In this document: one piece after another, positions 1-7,024 of the stretch
Layout of the letters: each line of letters opens with the position of its first letter
How positions within the stretch are numbered: position 1 is the first letter of the stretch
Assembly: GCA_964230605.1 (NCBI GenBank)
Contig: CAXRIN010000054.1
Location: forward strand, 1-7,236
Length of the DNA: 7,236 bases
Direction: 5' to 3'
Source: GCA-002722245 sp964230605
GTDB taxonomy: Bacteria; Bacteroidota; Bacteroidia; Flavobacteriales_C; GCA-002722245
Notes under the pieces: generated by a model
Database searches by the model: none
What the model was told of the DNA's origin: nothing
Seen by the model: only the letters and a program-made list of their open reading frames with translations
Position numbers and translations under genes: made by a program

Positions 1-99
1 GAATTCGCCTTTTTCTACCTGACCTACTACCAGTAATTTAAAGGCCATTGTGTAATCGCGTTGGGTTCGCTTTACTCTTTGTTTGTTGTATTCTTCCAT
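1..99 (-). CDS. IS3-family transposase OrfA, N-terminal 33 codons (partial)
   Basis: The frame opens with ATG at 99-97 on the minus strand and stays open to the window edge, giving a basic start MEEYNKQRVKRTQRDYTMAF followed by KLLVVGQVEKGEF. The segment from KRTQRDYTMAFK to VEKGEF resembles the opening of OrfA proteins of IS3 elements, which carry an N-terminal helix-turn-helix for binding the element ends and are usually joined to the OrfB integrase by a programmed -1 frameshift. Only the first part of the helix-turn-helix is visible, so intactness of the transposase cannot be judged. The start is placed directly after a perfect hairpin that would lie against the start codon in the mRNA. 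The family call is from recognition of the N-terminus and the nearby TG-type end; no catalytic residue is in view. Confidence 0.68.
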   Translation of the reverse strand, partial: MEEYNKQRVKRTQRDYTMAFKLLVVGQVEKGEF

Positions 100-126
100 A
101 ATAAGTTGTAAATGTGTCAACTTATT
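100..126 (-). promoter_or_regulatory. Hairpin abutting the IS3 OrfA start codon
   Basis: A perfect 9-bp inverted repeat, AATAAGTTG (100-108) and CAACTTATT (118-126), separated by 9 nt, ends one base before the OrfA ATG on the minus strand. In a transcript reading into the element this stem could cover the translation start. The outer arm also overlaps the terminal inverted repeat. Structure seen directly; a role in limiting transposase translation is inference. Confidence 0.5.
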
Positions 127-147
127 TCAGGACGGGACAAACAAAAT

Positions 148-183
148 AAAAAAGGCTGTTTCTTAAATGAAACAGCCTTTTTT
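148..183 (-). terminator. Bidirectional intrinsic terminator after hemD
   Basis: A perfect 15-bp inverted repeat, arms 148-162 and 169-183 around the 6-nt loop TTAAAT, has a GGCTGTTTC core and A-rich/T-rich flanks on both sides. Read leftward it starts 16 nt after the hemD stop codon and ends in a T run, so it is the terminator of the four-gene minus-strand operon. Read rightward it also ends in a T run and would stop transcription leaving the IS3 element from running antisense into hemD. Confidence 0.92.
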
Positions 184-199
184 GCTTAGTAGAAGTATT

Positions 200-946
200 T
201 TAATTGTGCTCTTTAATATAAGCTTCGATTGCACCAGTCATAGATGGTGCATTAGGAGCAGGAGCAGCAATATTGATGTTTAATCCTGCCTCTTCCGCAG
301 CTTTTTTTGTAGTATCTCCAAAAACTGCAATTCTAGTTTCGTTTTGCTTAAAATCTGGGAAATTTTTAAAAAGTGATTCAATCCCTGCAGGACTATAAAA
401 AACTAGACAATCATAGAATACGTTTTCTAAATCACTCAGGTCACTCACAACAGTTTTGTAAAGAATTGCTCTTGTGTATTCAATACCTTCTTGCTCTAAT
501 AAATCAGGGATTACATCCTTTAGGATATCAGATGAAGGAAGAAGGAACTTTTCACTTTTATGTTTTTTAATAAGTTCCATTACCTCGCTAAATCTTTGTC
601 TACCGTGGAAAATTTTTCTTTTTCTGTAAACAACATGCTTTTGTAAATAAAGCGCAACAGCTTCTGAAACACAAAAGTATTTTAGAGAGTCTGGAACAGA
701 ATATCTAGTTTCTTCACAAACTCTAAAAAAATGATCAACTGCCTTTCTAGAAGTTAATATGATTGCTGTATAATCTTTTAAGTTGATTTTTTGCTCGCGA
801 AACTCTTTTACATCAACTCCCTCAACATGAATAAACGATCTGAAATCAACTTTTACGTTGTGTTTTTCGCTTAATCCAAAATATGGTGATTTCTTATTAT
901 CTGGCGCAGGTTGCGACACCAGAATTGATTTAATTGCTTTCCCCAT
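200..946 (-). CDS. hemD: Uroporphyrinogen-III synthase (HemD)
   Basis: HemD closes the linear tetrapyrrole hydroxymethylbilane with inversion of ring D to give uroporphyrinogen III, in the cytoplasmic haem/sirohaem pathway. The 248-residue product matches the usual family length and the Bacteroidota type: SILVSQPAP with SPYFGLSEK near the N-terminus (residues 7-28), LTSRKAVDHFF (64-74), YSPAGIESLF (184-193), IAVFGDTTKKAAEEAG (206-221) and NAPSMTGAI near the C-terminus (232-240). It has no membrane segment or signal peptide, as expected for the two-domain soluble fold. The frame is open upstream to an ATG at 1033, but that start would add 29 polar residues unlike the family and overlap the preceding gene by 64 nt. 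The ATG at 946, preceded by purine-rich AGAGAAAGAACC, leaves a 23-nt gap and fits the family N-terminus. It is the last gene of the operon, ahead of a strong terminator. HemD sequences diverge strongly, so the name rests on overall motif order and on the DUF4271 neighbour. Confidence 0.9.
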   Translation of the reverse strand: MGKAIKSILVSQPAPDNKKSPYFGLSEKHNVKVDFRSFIHVEGVDVKEFREQKINLKDYTAIILTSRKAVDHFFRVCEETRYSVPDSLKYFCVSEAVALYLQKHVVYRKRKIFHGRQRFSEVMELIKKHKSEKFLLPSSDILKDVIPDLLEQEGIEYTRAILYKTVVSDLSDLENVFYDCLVFYSPAGIESLFKNFPDFKQNETRIAVFGDTTKKAAEEAGLNINIAAPAPNAPSMTGAIEAYIKEHN

Positions 947-969
947 GGTTCTTTCTCTTTTGCTTTTAG

Positions 970-1647
970 CTAACTCTGTAGCTTCGAAATTACCTTTAAC
1001 ACTAGAATTAGAGGTAAAATTTCGAGGGTGCAAATATACAAAATCGAATAAACAATAGGAAGATTTCCTTTTTTAAATCCAATGATAATTCCATGAATCC
1101 ATCGATATATAAGGTATAATCCAGAAATGCCAATAATTGCATACTCAGCAAATTCTTCTAGTGGTAAACTAAATCCATAGAGTATAAGAAAGGGAAATAT
1201 TACAATAGCAAATGCTTTATCCTTAAGGCCAAGAATGAAATTTGCAGATAAATTAAGCGGTGACAGTTTGAATAAAAAGCCAATAAAAACTTTAAATCCG
1301 GTTTTTAGTAGATATCCAACTAAACTTAAACTTGCAGCAAAAATTAATAAAGCGGAGTCACTGAGATTGAATTGATTGAAATGAAATTTTTTGAGTAAAA
1401 AAAACAGTATCAAACCAACAACCAATATGAAATAAAAAGTTAACCAAATAGATGCTTTACGAGATAAATTTGATTCATCTTGTGATTGATTATTTAGTAC
1501 CCTTGTATTAAAATTGGCCAATAAAATATTCCTAGGATAAGATTTATAAGAATAGGAAATGTAGCCAACAAGCGACGCAAGAATCAAAAAGTATATTCCT
1601 AGTGAAGGACTGTTAAAATCGATTCTATCTAACATTTTTAATCCCAT
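970..1647 (-). CDS. DUF4271 family integral membrane protein
   Basis: A 225-residue very hydrophobic protein with about six predicted membrane segments (roughly residues 17-33, 66-85, 98-126, 145-160, 168-190 and 198-220) and no separate signal peptide. The C-terminal stretch YSILYICTLEILPLILVLK (200-218) is the most family-like part, recalling DUF4271 proteins of Bacteroidota, which commonly stand immediately before hemD, as here. The biochemical role of the family is unknown to me; the constant link to hemD suggests a job near tetrapyrrole or haem handling at the inner membrane, which is inference only. The start ATG overlaps the stop codon of the preceding gene in TAATG, pointing to translational coupling; a second ATG four codons on (1635) is an alternative. 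The next gene, hemD, begins 23 nt after its stop. Confidence 0.85.
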   Translation of the reverse strand: MGLKMLDRIDFNSPSLGIYFLILASLVGYISYSYKSYPRNILLANFNTRVLNNQSQDESNLSRKASIWLTFYFILVVGLILFFLLKKFHFNQFNLSDSALLIFAASLSLVGYLLKTGFKVFIGFLFKLSPLNLSANFILGLKDKAFAIVIFPFLILYGFSLPLEEFAEYAIIGISGLYLIYRWIHGIIIGFKKGNLPIVYSILYICTLEILPLILVLKVISKLQS

Positions 1648-2546
1648 TAAATTGTAAAGAATCTTGAAATTGTGAAACCAAGTTTAATTTCTCCATCATT
1701 CCATGAGCCAACTCCGGCATCTAGTAAATCTTGATAAATTAATCCAGATGAGTTAGATAGGTTAATATGGAAAACATGTCCTCCAGTTTCTAATTCGATT
1801 CCAAGAGACAATGGATGATAATATTCAATTTCGCTACTATTGCGATACTCACCAAAGGTGTAATTATATTCGCCTACTAAAGATAGTTTTCGAGTTAGTC
1901 TGTATCTACCACCAACTCCAATGCTAAACAAATCATTTTGATCCCTTGGTAGCTCAGCATCAGCTTTTTGAATAACAAGGTTTTTATGAAAATGGGATAG
2001 ATTAGAAAGCAGTGATAACTTATCGTTGACCTTACTTCCAAAAATTAATTGATTAATATTTGAAAAACGATGAGCAACTTTTGTGATGTATTCGTTAGGA
2101 TCATTTTTAGGAGTAAATGCTGTGTTAGAAAGGATCACAGCTGATATAGGCATAGTTCCTTTTTGTTGCTTTAAGAATTTATATTTCAATAATAAATCTA
2201 TGTGCTCATTGGTTTTACTTCTACCAAATCCAATTTGAAAATCATCAGTTACTCCATAATCAAATGAAAATCGAATATTAGATGCTTGGTCGATACCGTA
2301 AAGTGAATGACCACCTCCCGATTCACCTGCAATATTTCCAAATCTGTGAGAAATTCTAAAATCTAAAACACCTTTTCTTTCTGTTTCGGTAGTGTAAGCG
2401 TTAATTAGATAAGGCGATTTCCAAGTGTTTTTCACGAATTCTTTTTCTTCAGACTGGTTTTCTTCCTCCAAACCAGCTAAAAGATCATCTTGCGCAAAAG
2501 ATGAAACGGATCCTGCAAAAAAGCAGATAAAGAATAGTCTTTTCAT
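1647..2546 (-). CDS. DUF5777 family outer-membrane beta-barrel protein
   Basis: A 299-residue exported protein. It starts with a signal peptide, MKRLFFICFFAGSVSSFA, with likely cleavage before Gln19, then an acidic linker (about 19-40). After that come alternating polar/hydrophobic strands with many Gly and aromatic residues, ending in the strand-like GEIKLGFTISRFFTI typical of outer-membrane barrels. LDFRISHRFGNIAG (61-74), the SLYGIDQASNIRFSFDYGVT region (81-100) and DDFQIGFGRS (101-110) match the pattern of DUF5777 beta-barrel proteins of Bacteroidota. No substrate is known for this family. These proteins are often found beside a YceI-like periplasmic protein, and that is the gene directly upstream here; the two overlap in TAATG. 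The stop codon overlaps the DUF4271 start in the same way. It likely acts in the outer membrane together with its YceI partner; whether it is a pore, receptor or scaffold cannot be told from sequence. Confidence 0.82.
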   Translation of the reverse strand: MKRLFFICFFAGSVSSFAQDDLLAGLEEENQSEEKEFVKNTWKSPYLINAYTTETERKGVLDFRISHRFGNIAGESGGGHSLYGIDQASNIRFSFDYGVTDDFQIGFGRSKTNEHIDLLLKYKFLKQQKGTMPISAVILSNTAFTPKNDPNEYITKVAHRFSNINQLIFGSKVNDKLSLLSNLSHFHKNLVIQKADAELPRDQNDLFSIGVGGRYRLTRKLSLVGEYNYTFGEYRNSSEIEYYHPLSLGIELETGGHVFHINLSNSSGLIYQDLLDAGVGSWNDGEIKLGFTISRFFTI

Positions 2547-3100
2547 TATTTAGAAGGTAATTCTTTAAAATCAATTTTAATAGTTATTTCAACTACTTCA
2601 GCAATGTTTTTAATTTGAATGGATGGGATTTTAATGTCGTGGTCAGCCACTTTAACAGCGAATTTTGCATCTATACTTACCTCTCCATTTTTAACGATAA
2701 TGTTTCCTTTAATTTCCCTTTCTTTTTCAACACCATGAATATTTAGTTTACCTTTCACAGTTACGGGATAAACGCCGTCTTTTTTTGTATCGAAATCACC
2801 TAAAATACGTCCTTTGAAAGTAGCACTTGGGAATTTTTCTGATTCCATGTAATCCTCATTAAAATGCTCTTGCATCATGGGATTTTTAAAAACAAACGTG
2901 TTCGGTTTCATTAACACCGCTAATTGTTTTTTGTCGGCATCAATTACAGCATTACTTTTTTTGCTTTCAGCATAAATATCTTCAAGTGGAGCATCTGAAA
3001 AAAAAGAAATTGTTGAACTTTTCGCTTTAAAAGTTTGGGCGTTAACAACTATTGAGAAAAATAGTAAGGCTATTCCAAAATAAGTTTTCATGATTTGCAT
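2546..3100 (-). CDS. YceI-like periplasmic lipid-binding family protein
   Basis: First gene of the leftward operon, 184 residues, matching the YceI family in length. A signal peptide covers about residues 1-21 (hydrophobic core FGIALLFFSIVV, cleavage after NA, before Gln22), so the mature protein is periplasmic. The mature part carries the family pattern of a lipocalin-like barrel: FKAKSSTISFFSDAPLEDI (24-42), then PNTFVFKNPMMQEHFNEDYM with ESEKFPSATFKG, and KLNIHGVEKEREIKG further on. YceI homologues bind long isoprenoid or amphiphilic chains, but the ligand here is unknown. Two in-frame ATGs lie 9 nt apart (3100 and 3091). The second gives the more usual MKTYF n-region and may be the true start; neither has a clear ribosome-binding site. 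The stop overlaps the DUF5777 start (TAATG). The upstream region to the divergent kinase holds a 35-bp dyad that may control this operon. Confidence 0.88.
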   Translation of the reverse strand: MQIMKTYFGIALLFFSIVVNAQTFKAKSSTISFFSDAPLEDIYAESKKSNAVIDADKKQLAVLMKPNTFVFKNPMMQEHFNEDYMESEKFPSATFKGRILGDFDTKKDGVYPVTVKGKLNIHGVEKEREIKGNIIVKNGEVSIDAKFAVKVADHDIKIPSIQIKNIAEVVEITIKIDFKELPSK

Positions 3101-3117
3101 TTATAGTTGGTATAACA

Positions 3118-3152
3118 AAATAAGCACCTTTTTTCAAAAATGGAGCTTATTT
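3118..3152. promoter_or_regulatory. 35-bp dyad symmetry in the divergent intergenic region
   Basis: The 170-nt gap between the YceI operon and the kinase contains an almost perfect palindrome centred on C3135. The arms are AAATAAGC (3118-3125) against GCTTATTT (3145-3152), then CC against GG, then TTTTT (3130-3134) against AAAAA (3136-3140), with only two mismatched pairs (3126/3144 and 3129/3141). Its centre is 35 bp upstream of the YceI start. The one-base centre and lack of a T run on a stable GC stem argue against a terminator; an operator for a dimeric regulator or a leader hairpin of the YceI mRNA both fit. No convincing promoter boxes could be fixed around it. Confidence 0.45.
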
Positions 3153-3270
3153 GTGGGGTTTTATTAATAAGCGTCCGATAGATAACAATTATTCTGCCAC
3201 AAACTGTAATCAATCATGTCATTTTTAAATTCGGTTTTCAATTTGTTTCTTTACTCAACAATTCTTTGGA

Positions 3271-6189
3271 ATGGAAAAGGAAGTTTTTGGTCAGCTTTTT
3301 GATAACTCTAGCGAAGGTATAGTAGTAACTAGTCATCAGTATGATTTAATTTATTTCAATCCAACTATATTATCCATAATTCCAAATCTGCCCCGTGAAC
3401 CTAAAATTGAAAACTTTGAAATAACAATTAACTTTCAAGCTAAGGTTGATGAAGAAATAACTTATGATCTTTTTGAAATTGATTATTATATAACAACCAT
3501 AAAAAAGGATTTTAGTTTAGGCGGTGAAAGATATTTTATTTTTCGTCTAAAGACACTTACAAAGGATTCTGTTGAGCATAGATTAGCCTTTTTTCTTGGG
3601 AATATAGATGAGATTGCTTTCGCTGAAAAAATATTCCTTGATGAAAGTAAAAAGCTTGATTTCATTAGTAAAGGCATAGAAAACATAACAGGTGTTAGTA
3701 ATTCGGAGATGGTAAACTTAAATAATTTACCACATGATTATGCTGATGAAAATGATAAGTTTCGAGTTGAAACTATAGTTGAAAGAGTTAATAGTGATTT
3801 TAAACCAGGTAAATGCCAATTTAGAATCGTTAATTCAAAAACGGACATTAAAACATGGGTAGAATTGTCTTTGTATCCACAATTATCAGAGGAAGGTGTT
3901 CATTTCGCCAACTTTGGAATTATTAGAAACATTACGAAAGATTTAGAAGCTGATCAATTACTTAGACAAAGTGAATTGAAACATAGATTACTTTTTAGTG
4001 AAGCGAATGATGCCATTATGATTTTCAAGGACTTGGAAATGGTTGATTGTAATGAGAAAACGCTTACTATGTTTGAGTCTTCAGGATTCGTAAATATGGC
4101 TGGTAAAAAGCTGTATGAATTGATGCCTGAAAAACAGCCAAATGGGGAGGATTCGATTTTAATGTATCACTATTACATGCAGAAAGCCCTAGCAGGAGAA
4201 TCACAGTTTTTTTATTGGAAACATTCAAAAATAACAGGGGAACAATTTGATTCAGAAGTTAGTATCAACAGTTTCACAGTTGAACATGATAACTTTGTGC
4301 AAGTCATTGTAAGAGATATTACTGAACGAAAAATTGCAGAGGAGCAGAAGAACCAATCAATAAAGAGTTATTTTGAAATTTTCAACTTCAGTTCTGATCT
4401 CATTTTTATTGTTAACAATCAAGGTTCTGTGATTGATGTTAATCAAGCTGTATTAGAAACTTATCAGTCACAAAAATCGGAAATTGTAGGAACTCCTTTT
4501 GATAAATTGGGTGAGCTTCAAATTGTTAATGAGGAAGATTTATTAAAAATCGGGAAAGCTTGGTCAGGCGAACCTCAAAAATTTGAATGGCATTGTTTAA
4601 GAAAAGATAAATCTGTTGTTCCATTAGAAATGATTTTACACCCTGGAACTTATTTTGGTAAGGAAGTAATTATTGCAAGTGGACGAAATATTACGGAGCG
4701 AAAGGAGTATGAGAATAGCTTGAAGGAAAGTGAAGAGCGATTCAGAACATTAGCAGCTCATGCACCTATTGGAATTTTCCTTACGGATAAGGATGGTAAA
4801 GCAATTTATGTAAATGAAAAATTGAAAGAGTTAGCATATTTCCCAAGTGTAGAAGGATTTATGGATAACTGGCTATCAAAGGTTCACCCGGAGGATAGAG
4901 ATAGAATAAAACGTCATATAGACATTGCGGAAAAAGATAATCATCAGCAATATGAATATCGAGTTCAACCTAAAAAAGGAGATGAGCGTTGGGTAAAAGC
5001 ACAAGTTAACCTTTTAAAAGGTCCAACAGATGAGGTTTTAGGTAGAGTTGGAACCATTGAAGACATTACAAGTGAAATTGAAGCAGATAAAATTGCACAG
5101 GAAGCCGAAAAAGATAAGCTGAGAGCAAAGTTTGCTGAAGAATCCAACAAAAAGCTTCAAAAAGAGATTGATGAAAGAATTGCTGCCGAACGTGAATTAA
5201 AGTCGGCAAAGGAATTTAATCAATACATTATCGATTCATCAATCGACATGATTATTGCTACCGATATTGATGGAAATATAACAGAGTTTAACAAGTCTGC
5301 ATCATCTAATTTTGGTTATGATAGCAAAGAGGTTATTGGAACTCAAGTCGCCCCACTTTTATCTGAAGAACAAGATCGAGAAGAAATCTTAAAAAGAGTT
5401 TTTCAAGACGGAAAATGGAGTGGAGAAGTTATATGTAAACGATCAGATGAATCAACTTTCATAGGTTATTTATCTGCCTCTATTCTTTCTGGTTCAGCAA
5501 ATGAAGTAATTGGAACCATGGGTGTACTTAGGGATATCACTGAGTTAAAAATAGCAGAAGAGGAATTAAAGAATAACATTCATCAAAAAGAAATCTTATT
5601 AAAAGAAGTTCACCATAGAGTAAAAAATAACTTACAAGTAATAAGCTCGATTTTGAATTTACAAACTGGTTATATTGATGATAAGGCAACTTTGGCGGTT
5701 ATTCAAGAATGTCAAGACCGTATCAAATCGATGGCCTTTATTCACGAAAGTTTGTATCAAAAAGCCGATTTTTCTGAAGTGAATTTTTCAGAGTATTTAC
5801 AGAACTTGTGTAACAACTTAAAATACTCTTACATGTCGCCGAATAGAAATATTTTGCTCGATTTTGATATTGAGGATATATCCCTATCTTTAGATTCAGC
5901 GATTCCTTGTGGATTAATTGTTAACGAGTTGGTTTCCAATTGTTTTAAATATGCATTTGAGAATCAGAAACAGGGAAACATTAGGATTTCGCTTACTAAA
6001 GACAAAGACAATAACAAGCTACTTGTGGTGCACGATTCAGGCCGAGGTCTGCCCCAAGATTTAAATATTGAAACAAACGACTCTTTGGGTTTACAATTAG
6101 TGTGGACACTTGTAGACCAAATAGACGGGAAAATCAATTATGAATTCTCCTCAGGGAGTAAATTCATTATTAACTTTAAAAGAGATTAA
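3271..6189 (+). CDS. Soluble multi-PAS sensor histidine kinase (HisKA_2 type)
   Basis: A 972-residue sensor kinase with no signal peptide or membrane segment, so it acts in the cytoplasm. I read six PAS-like units at about residues 5-115 (divergent), 118-222, 236-351, 366-475, 488-600 and 653-757. Four of them end in the usual D/N-I-T exit motif followed by E-rich helices (DITERKIAEE at 349, NITERKEYE at 473, DITSEIEA at 598, DITELKIAEE at 755). A charged coiled coil fills about 600-652. The transmitter is HisKA_2: LLKEVHHRVKNNLQVISS with the phosphoacceptor most likely His782, just before Arg. The ATPase domain shows the N box NELVSNCFKYAF (Asn885, Asn890), the G1 box HDSGRGLP (Asp922, Gly924, Gly926) and the G2 box SLGLQLV (Gly940). 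All catalytic landmarks are present, so it should be active. The start is the only in-frame ATG after the stop at 3226. No PAS ligand can be assigned. The regulator begins 8 nt downstream and is its evident partner. Confidence 0.93.
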   Translation: MEKEVFGQLFDNSSEGIVVTSHQYDLIYFNPTILSIIPNLPREPKIENFEITINFQAKVDEEITYDLFEIDYYITTIKKDFSLGGERYFIFRLKTLTKDSVEHRLAFFLGNIDEIAFAEKIFLDESKKLDFISKGIENITGVSNSEMVNLNNLPHDYADENDKFRVETIVERVNSDFKPGKCQFRIVNSKTDIKTWVELSLYPQLSEEGVHFANFGIIRNITKDLEADQLLRQSELKHRLLFSEANDAIMIFKDLEMVDCNEKTLTMFESSGFVNMAGKKLYELMPEKQPNGEDSILMYHYYMQKALAGESQFFYWKHSKITGEQFDSEVSINSFTVEHDNFVQVIVRDITERKIAEEQKNQSIKSYFEIFNFSSDLIFIVNNQGSVIDVNQAVLETYQSQKSEIVGTPFDKLGELQIVNEEDLLKIGKAWSGEPQKFEWHCLRKDKSVVPLEMILHPGTYFGKEVIIASGRNITERKEYENSLKESEERFRTLAAHAPIGIFLTDKDGKAIYVNEKLKELAYFPSVEGFMDNWLSKVHPEDRDRIKRHIDIAEKDNHQQYEYRVQPKKGDERWVKAQVNLLKGPTDEVLGRVGTIEDITSEIEADKIAQEAEKDKLRAKFAEESNKKLQKEIDERIAAERELKSAKEFNQYIIDSSIDMIIATDIDGNITEFNKSASSNFGYDSKEVIGTQVAPLLSEEQDREEILKRVFQDGKWSGEVICKRSDESTFIGYLSASILSGSANEVIGTMGVLRDITELKIAEEELKNNIHQKEILLKEVHHRVKNNLQVISSILNLQTGYIDDKATLAVIQECQDRIKSMAFIHESLYQKADFSEVNFSEYLQNLCNNLKYSYMSPNRNILLDFDIEDISLSLDSAIPCGLIVNELVSNCFKYAFENQKQGNIRISLTKDKDNNKLLVVHDSGRGLPQDLNIETNDSLGLQLVWTLVDQIDGKINYEFSSGSKFIINFKRD

Positions 6190-6197
6190 TCAAGGAT

Positions 6198-6962
6198 ATG
6201 GCAAATACTAAGGTATTTATATTAGAGGATGAGAATATTGTCGCTAAAGACATCGAACAGAGTTTGAAAAAATTAGGTTACGATGTTGTTGGAATGGCGT
6301 CATCAGGTGAGAAGGTGAAAGAATTATTAGCTGGTGGAGTTAAGCCTGATATTTTCTTAATGGATATCATGATTAAAGGTGATATGACTGGTATTGAAGC
6401 GGCTGAATATGTGAAAGAAAATTTTGGTTTACCTGTTATTTTTCTGACAGCTTATGCCGATGAAAACACTTTATCAAAAGCAAAAATTACCGAGCCTTAC
6501 GGATACATTTTAAAGCCTTTCAAAGAAATTGATTTACATACAACAATTGAAATGGCTTTGTATAAACATCAAAAAACAGCTGAAATGAAAAAAGAGCTGG
6601 ATGTTTATTCTACACTTGCAAGTGAATCCCAAAATGGTAAAGACTATATTTTCGTTAAAAACAAAAGCCGTTTAATTAAAATCAGTGTTGAAGATTTGTT
6701 TTACGTTGAGGCTTTGAAAGACTATGTAAATTTTCATTCACGTCATGGAAAATATACTATTCACAGCACAATGAAAGAAGTTGGATCTAAGTTACCAAGT
6801 CAGTTTTTTGCAAGAGTGCACAGATCTTTTATTGTAAATGTAGATAAGATTCTATCAATAGAACACGTTAACGGAAGACTACAATTGGAAGGTGTAGAAA
6901 AATCAGTTCCGATTGGTGGATCATATAAAGATGACTTACTGGCTAAGTTTAATTTGCTTTAG
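6198..6962 (+). CDS. LytTR-family response regulator (REC-LytTR)
   Basis: A 254-residue two-domain regulator. The receiver domain (about 4-122) has the acidic pocket Glu10-Asp11, the phosphoacceptor Asp56 in DIFLMDIMIKG, Thr84 in IFLTAYAD and Lys106-Pro107 in YILKPFKE, all the residues needed for phosphorylation. A helical linker rich in Lys and Glu (about 123-148) leads to a LytTR DNA-binding domain (about 150-252) with FYVEALKDYVNFHS, the MKEVGSKLP helix, and FARVHRSFIVNVDKI. It receives phosphate from the HisKA_2 kinase encoded 8 nt upstream and then presumably binds direct repeats in target promoters. The kinase stop and this start lie close enough for one transcript and translational coupling; the AAGGA at 6192-6196 is too near the ATG to be a normal Shine-Dalgarno site, which is common in this phylum. 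The operon ends at the hairpin terminator 21 nt downstream. Targets are unknown; self-regulation or control of the divergent operon is possible but unshown. Confidence 0.94.
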   Translation: MANTKVFILEDENIVAKDIEQSLKKLGYDVVGMASSGEKVKELLAGGVKPDIFLMDIMIKGDMTGIEAAEYVKENFGLPVIFLTAYADENTLSKAKITEPYGYILKPFKEIDLHTTIEMALYKHQKTAEMKKELDVYSTLASESQNGKDYIFVKNKSRLIKISVEDLFYVEALKDYVNFHSRHGKYTIHSTMKEVGSKLPSQFFARVHRSFIVNVDKILSIEHVNGRLQLEGVEKSVPIGGSYKDDLLAKFNLL

Positions 6963-6983
6963 GATACATTAAATATATTAACG

Positions 6984-7012
6984 AAAGGGTCTGTTTTTAC
7001 AGACCTTTTTTT
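6984..7012 (+). terminator. Intrinsic terminator of the kinase-regulator operon
   Basis: The stem GGTCTGT (6988-6994) pairs with ACAGACC (6999-7005) over a TTTT loop, is extended by AAA/TTT pairs, and is followed by a seven-T run to 7012. It lies 21 nt after the regulator stop codon and would end the rightward two-gene transcript. Confidence 0.9.
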
Positions 7013-7024
7013 GTGTTATACTTT

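Larger units (their letters stand above)
1..139 (-). mobile_element. IS3-family insertion sequence, terminal fragment (runs off left edge)
   Basis: This is the transposase-proximal end of an IS3-type element read leftward. On the minus strand the proposed terminus starts TGTCCCGTCCTGAAATAAG at position 139, followed by a short leader and the first ORF at 99. The 5' TG end fits the TG...CA termini of the IS3 family, and the ORF beginning resembles the helix-turn-helix OrfA of Bacteroidota IS3 elements. The rest of the element, including OrfB and the far inverted repeat, lies outside the window, so the exact boundary and any target-site duplication cannot be confirmed. The end lies only 8 bp from the stem of the hemD terminator. 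Confidence 0.72.

Noticed and set aside
373..570. Plus-strand open frame of 65 codons inside hemD
   Set aside because: It is antisense to a well-supported gene and its product shows no family pattern; shadow frame.
858..1058. Plus-strand open frame of 66 codons across the hemD/DUF4271 junction
   Set aside because: It is antisense to two real genes with no independent support.
3204..3233. Possible Bacteroidota-type promoter for the kinase: CTG, 19 nt, then TAAATTCG
   Set aside because: Both boxes deviate from the TTTG / TAnnTTTG pattern, and an alternative TCAATTTG at 3238 fits as well without an upstream box; too weak to annotate.
3216..3302. Short upstream frame of 28 residues (starting MSFLNSVFNLF) overlapping the kinase start out of frame
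   Set aside because: It has no ribosome-binding signal and no recognisable family, and a frame of this length is expected by chance; it could be a regulatory leader peptide only if conserved in relatives.
3486..3686. Minus-strand open frame inside the kinase gene
   Set aside because: It lies opposite the PAS coding region and has low-complexity composition expected of a shadow frame.
4965..5150. Minus-strand open frame opposite the coiled-coil part of the kinase
   Set aside because: The Ser/Ala/Leu-rich translation is what the reverse complement of a coiled-coil coding region gives.
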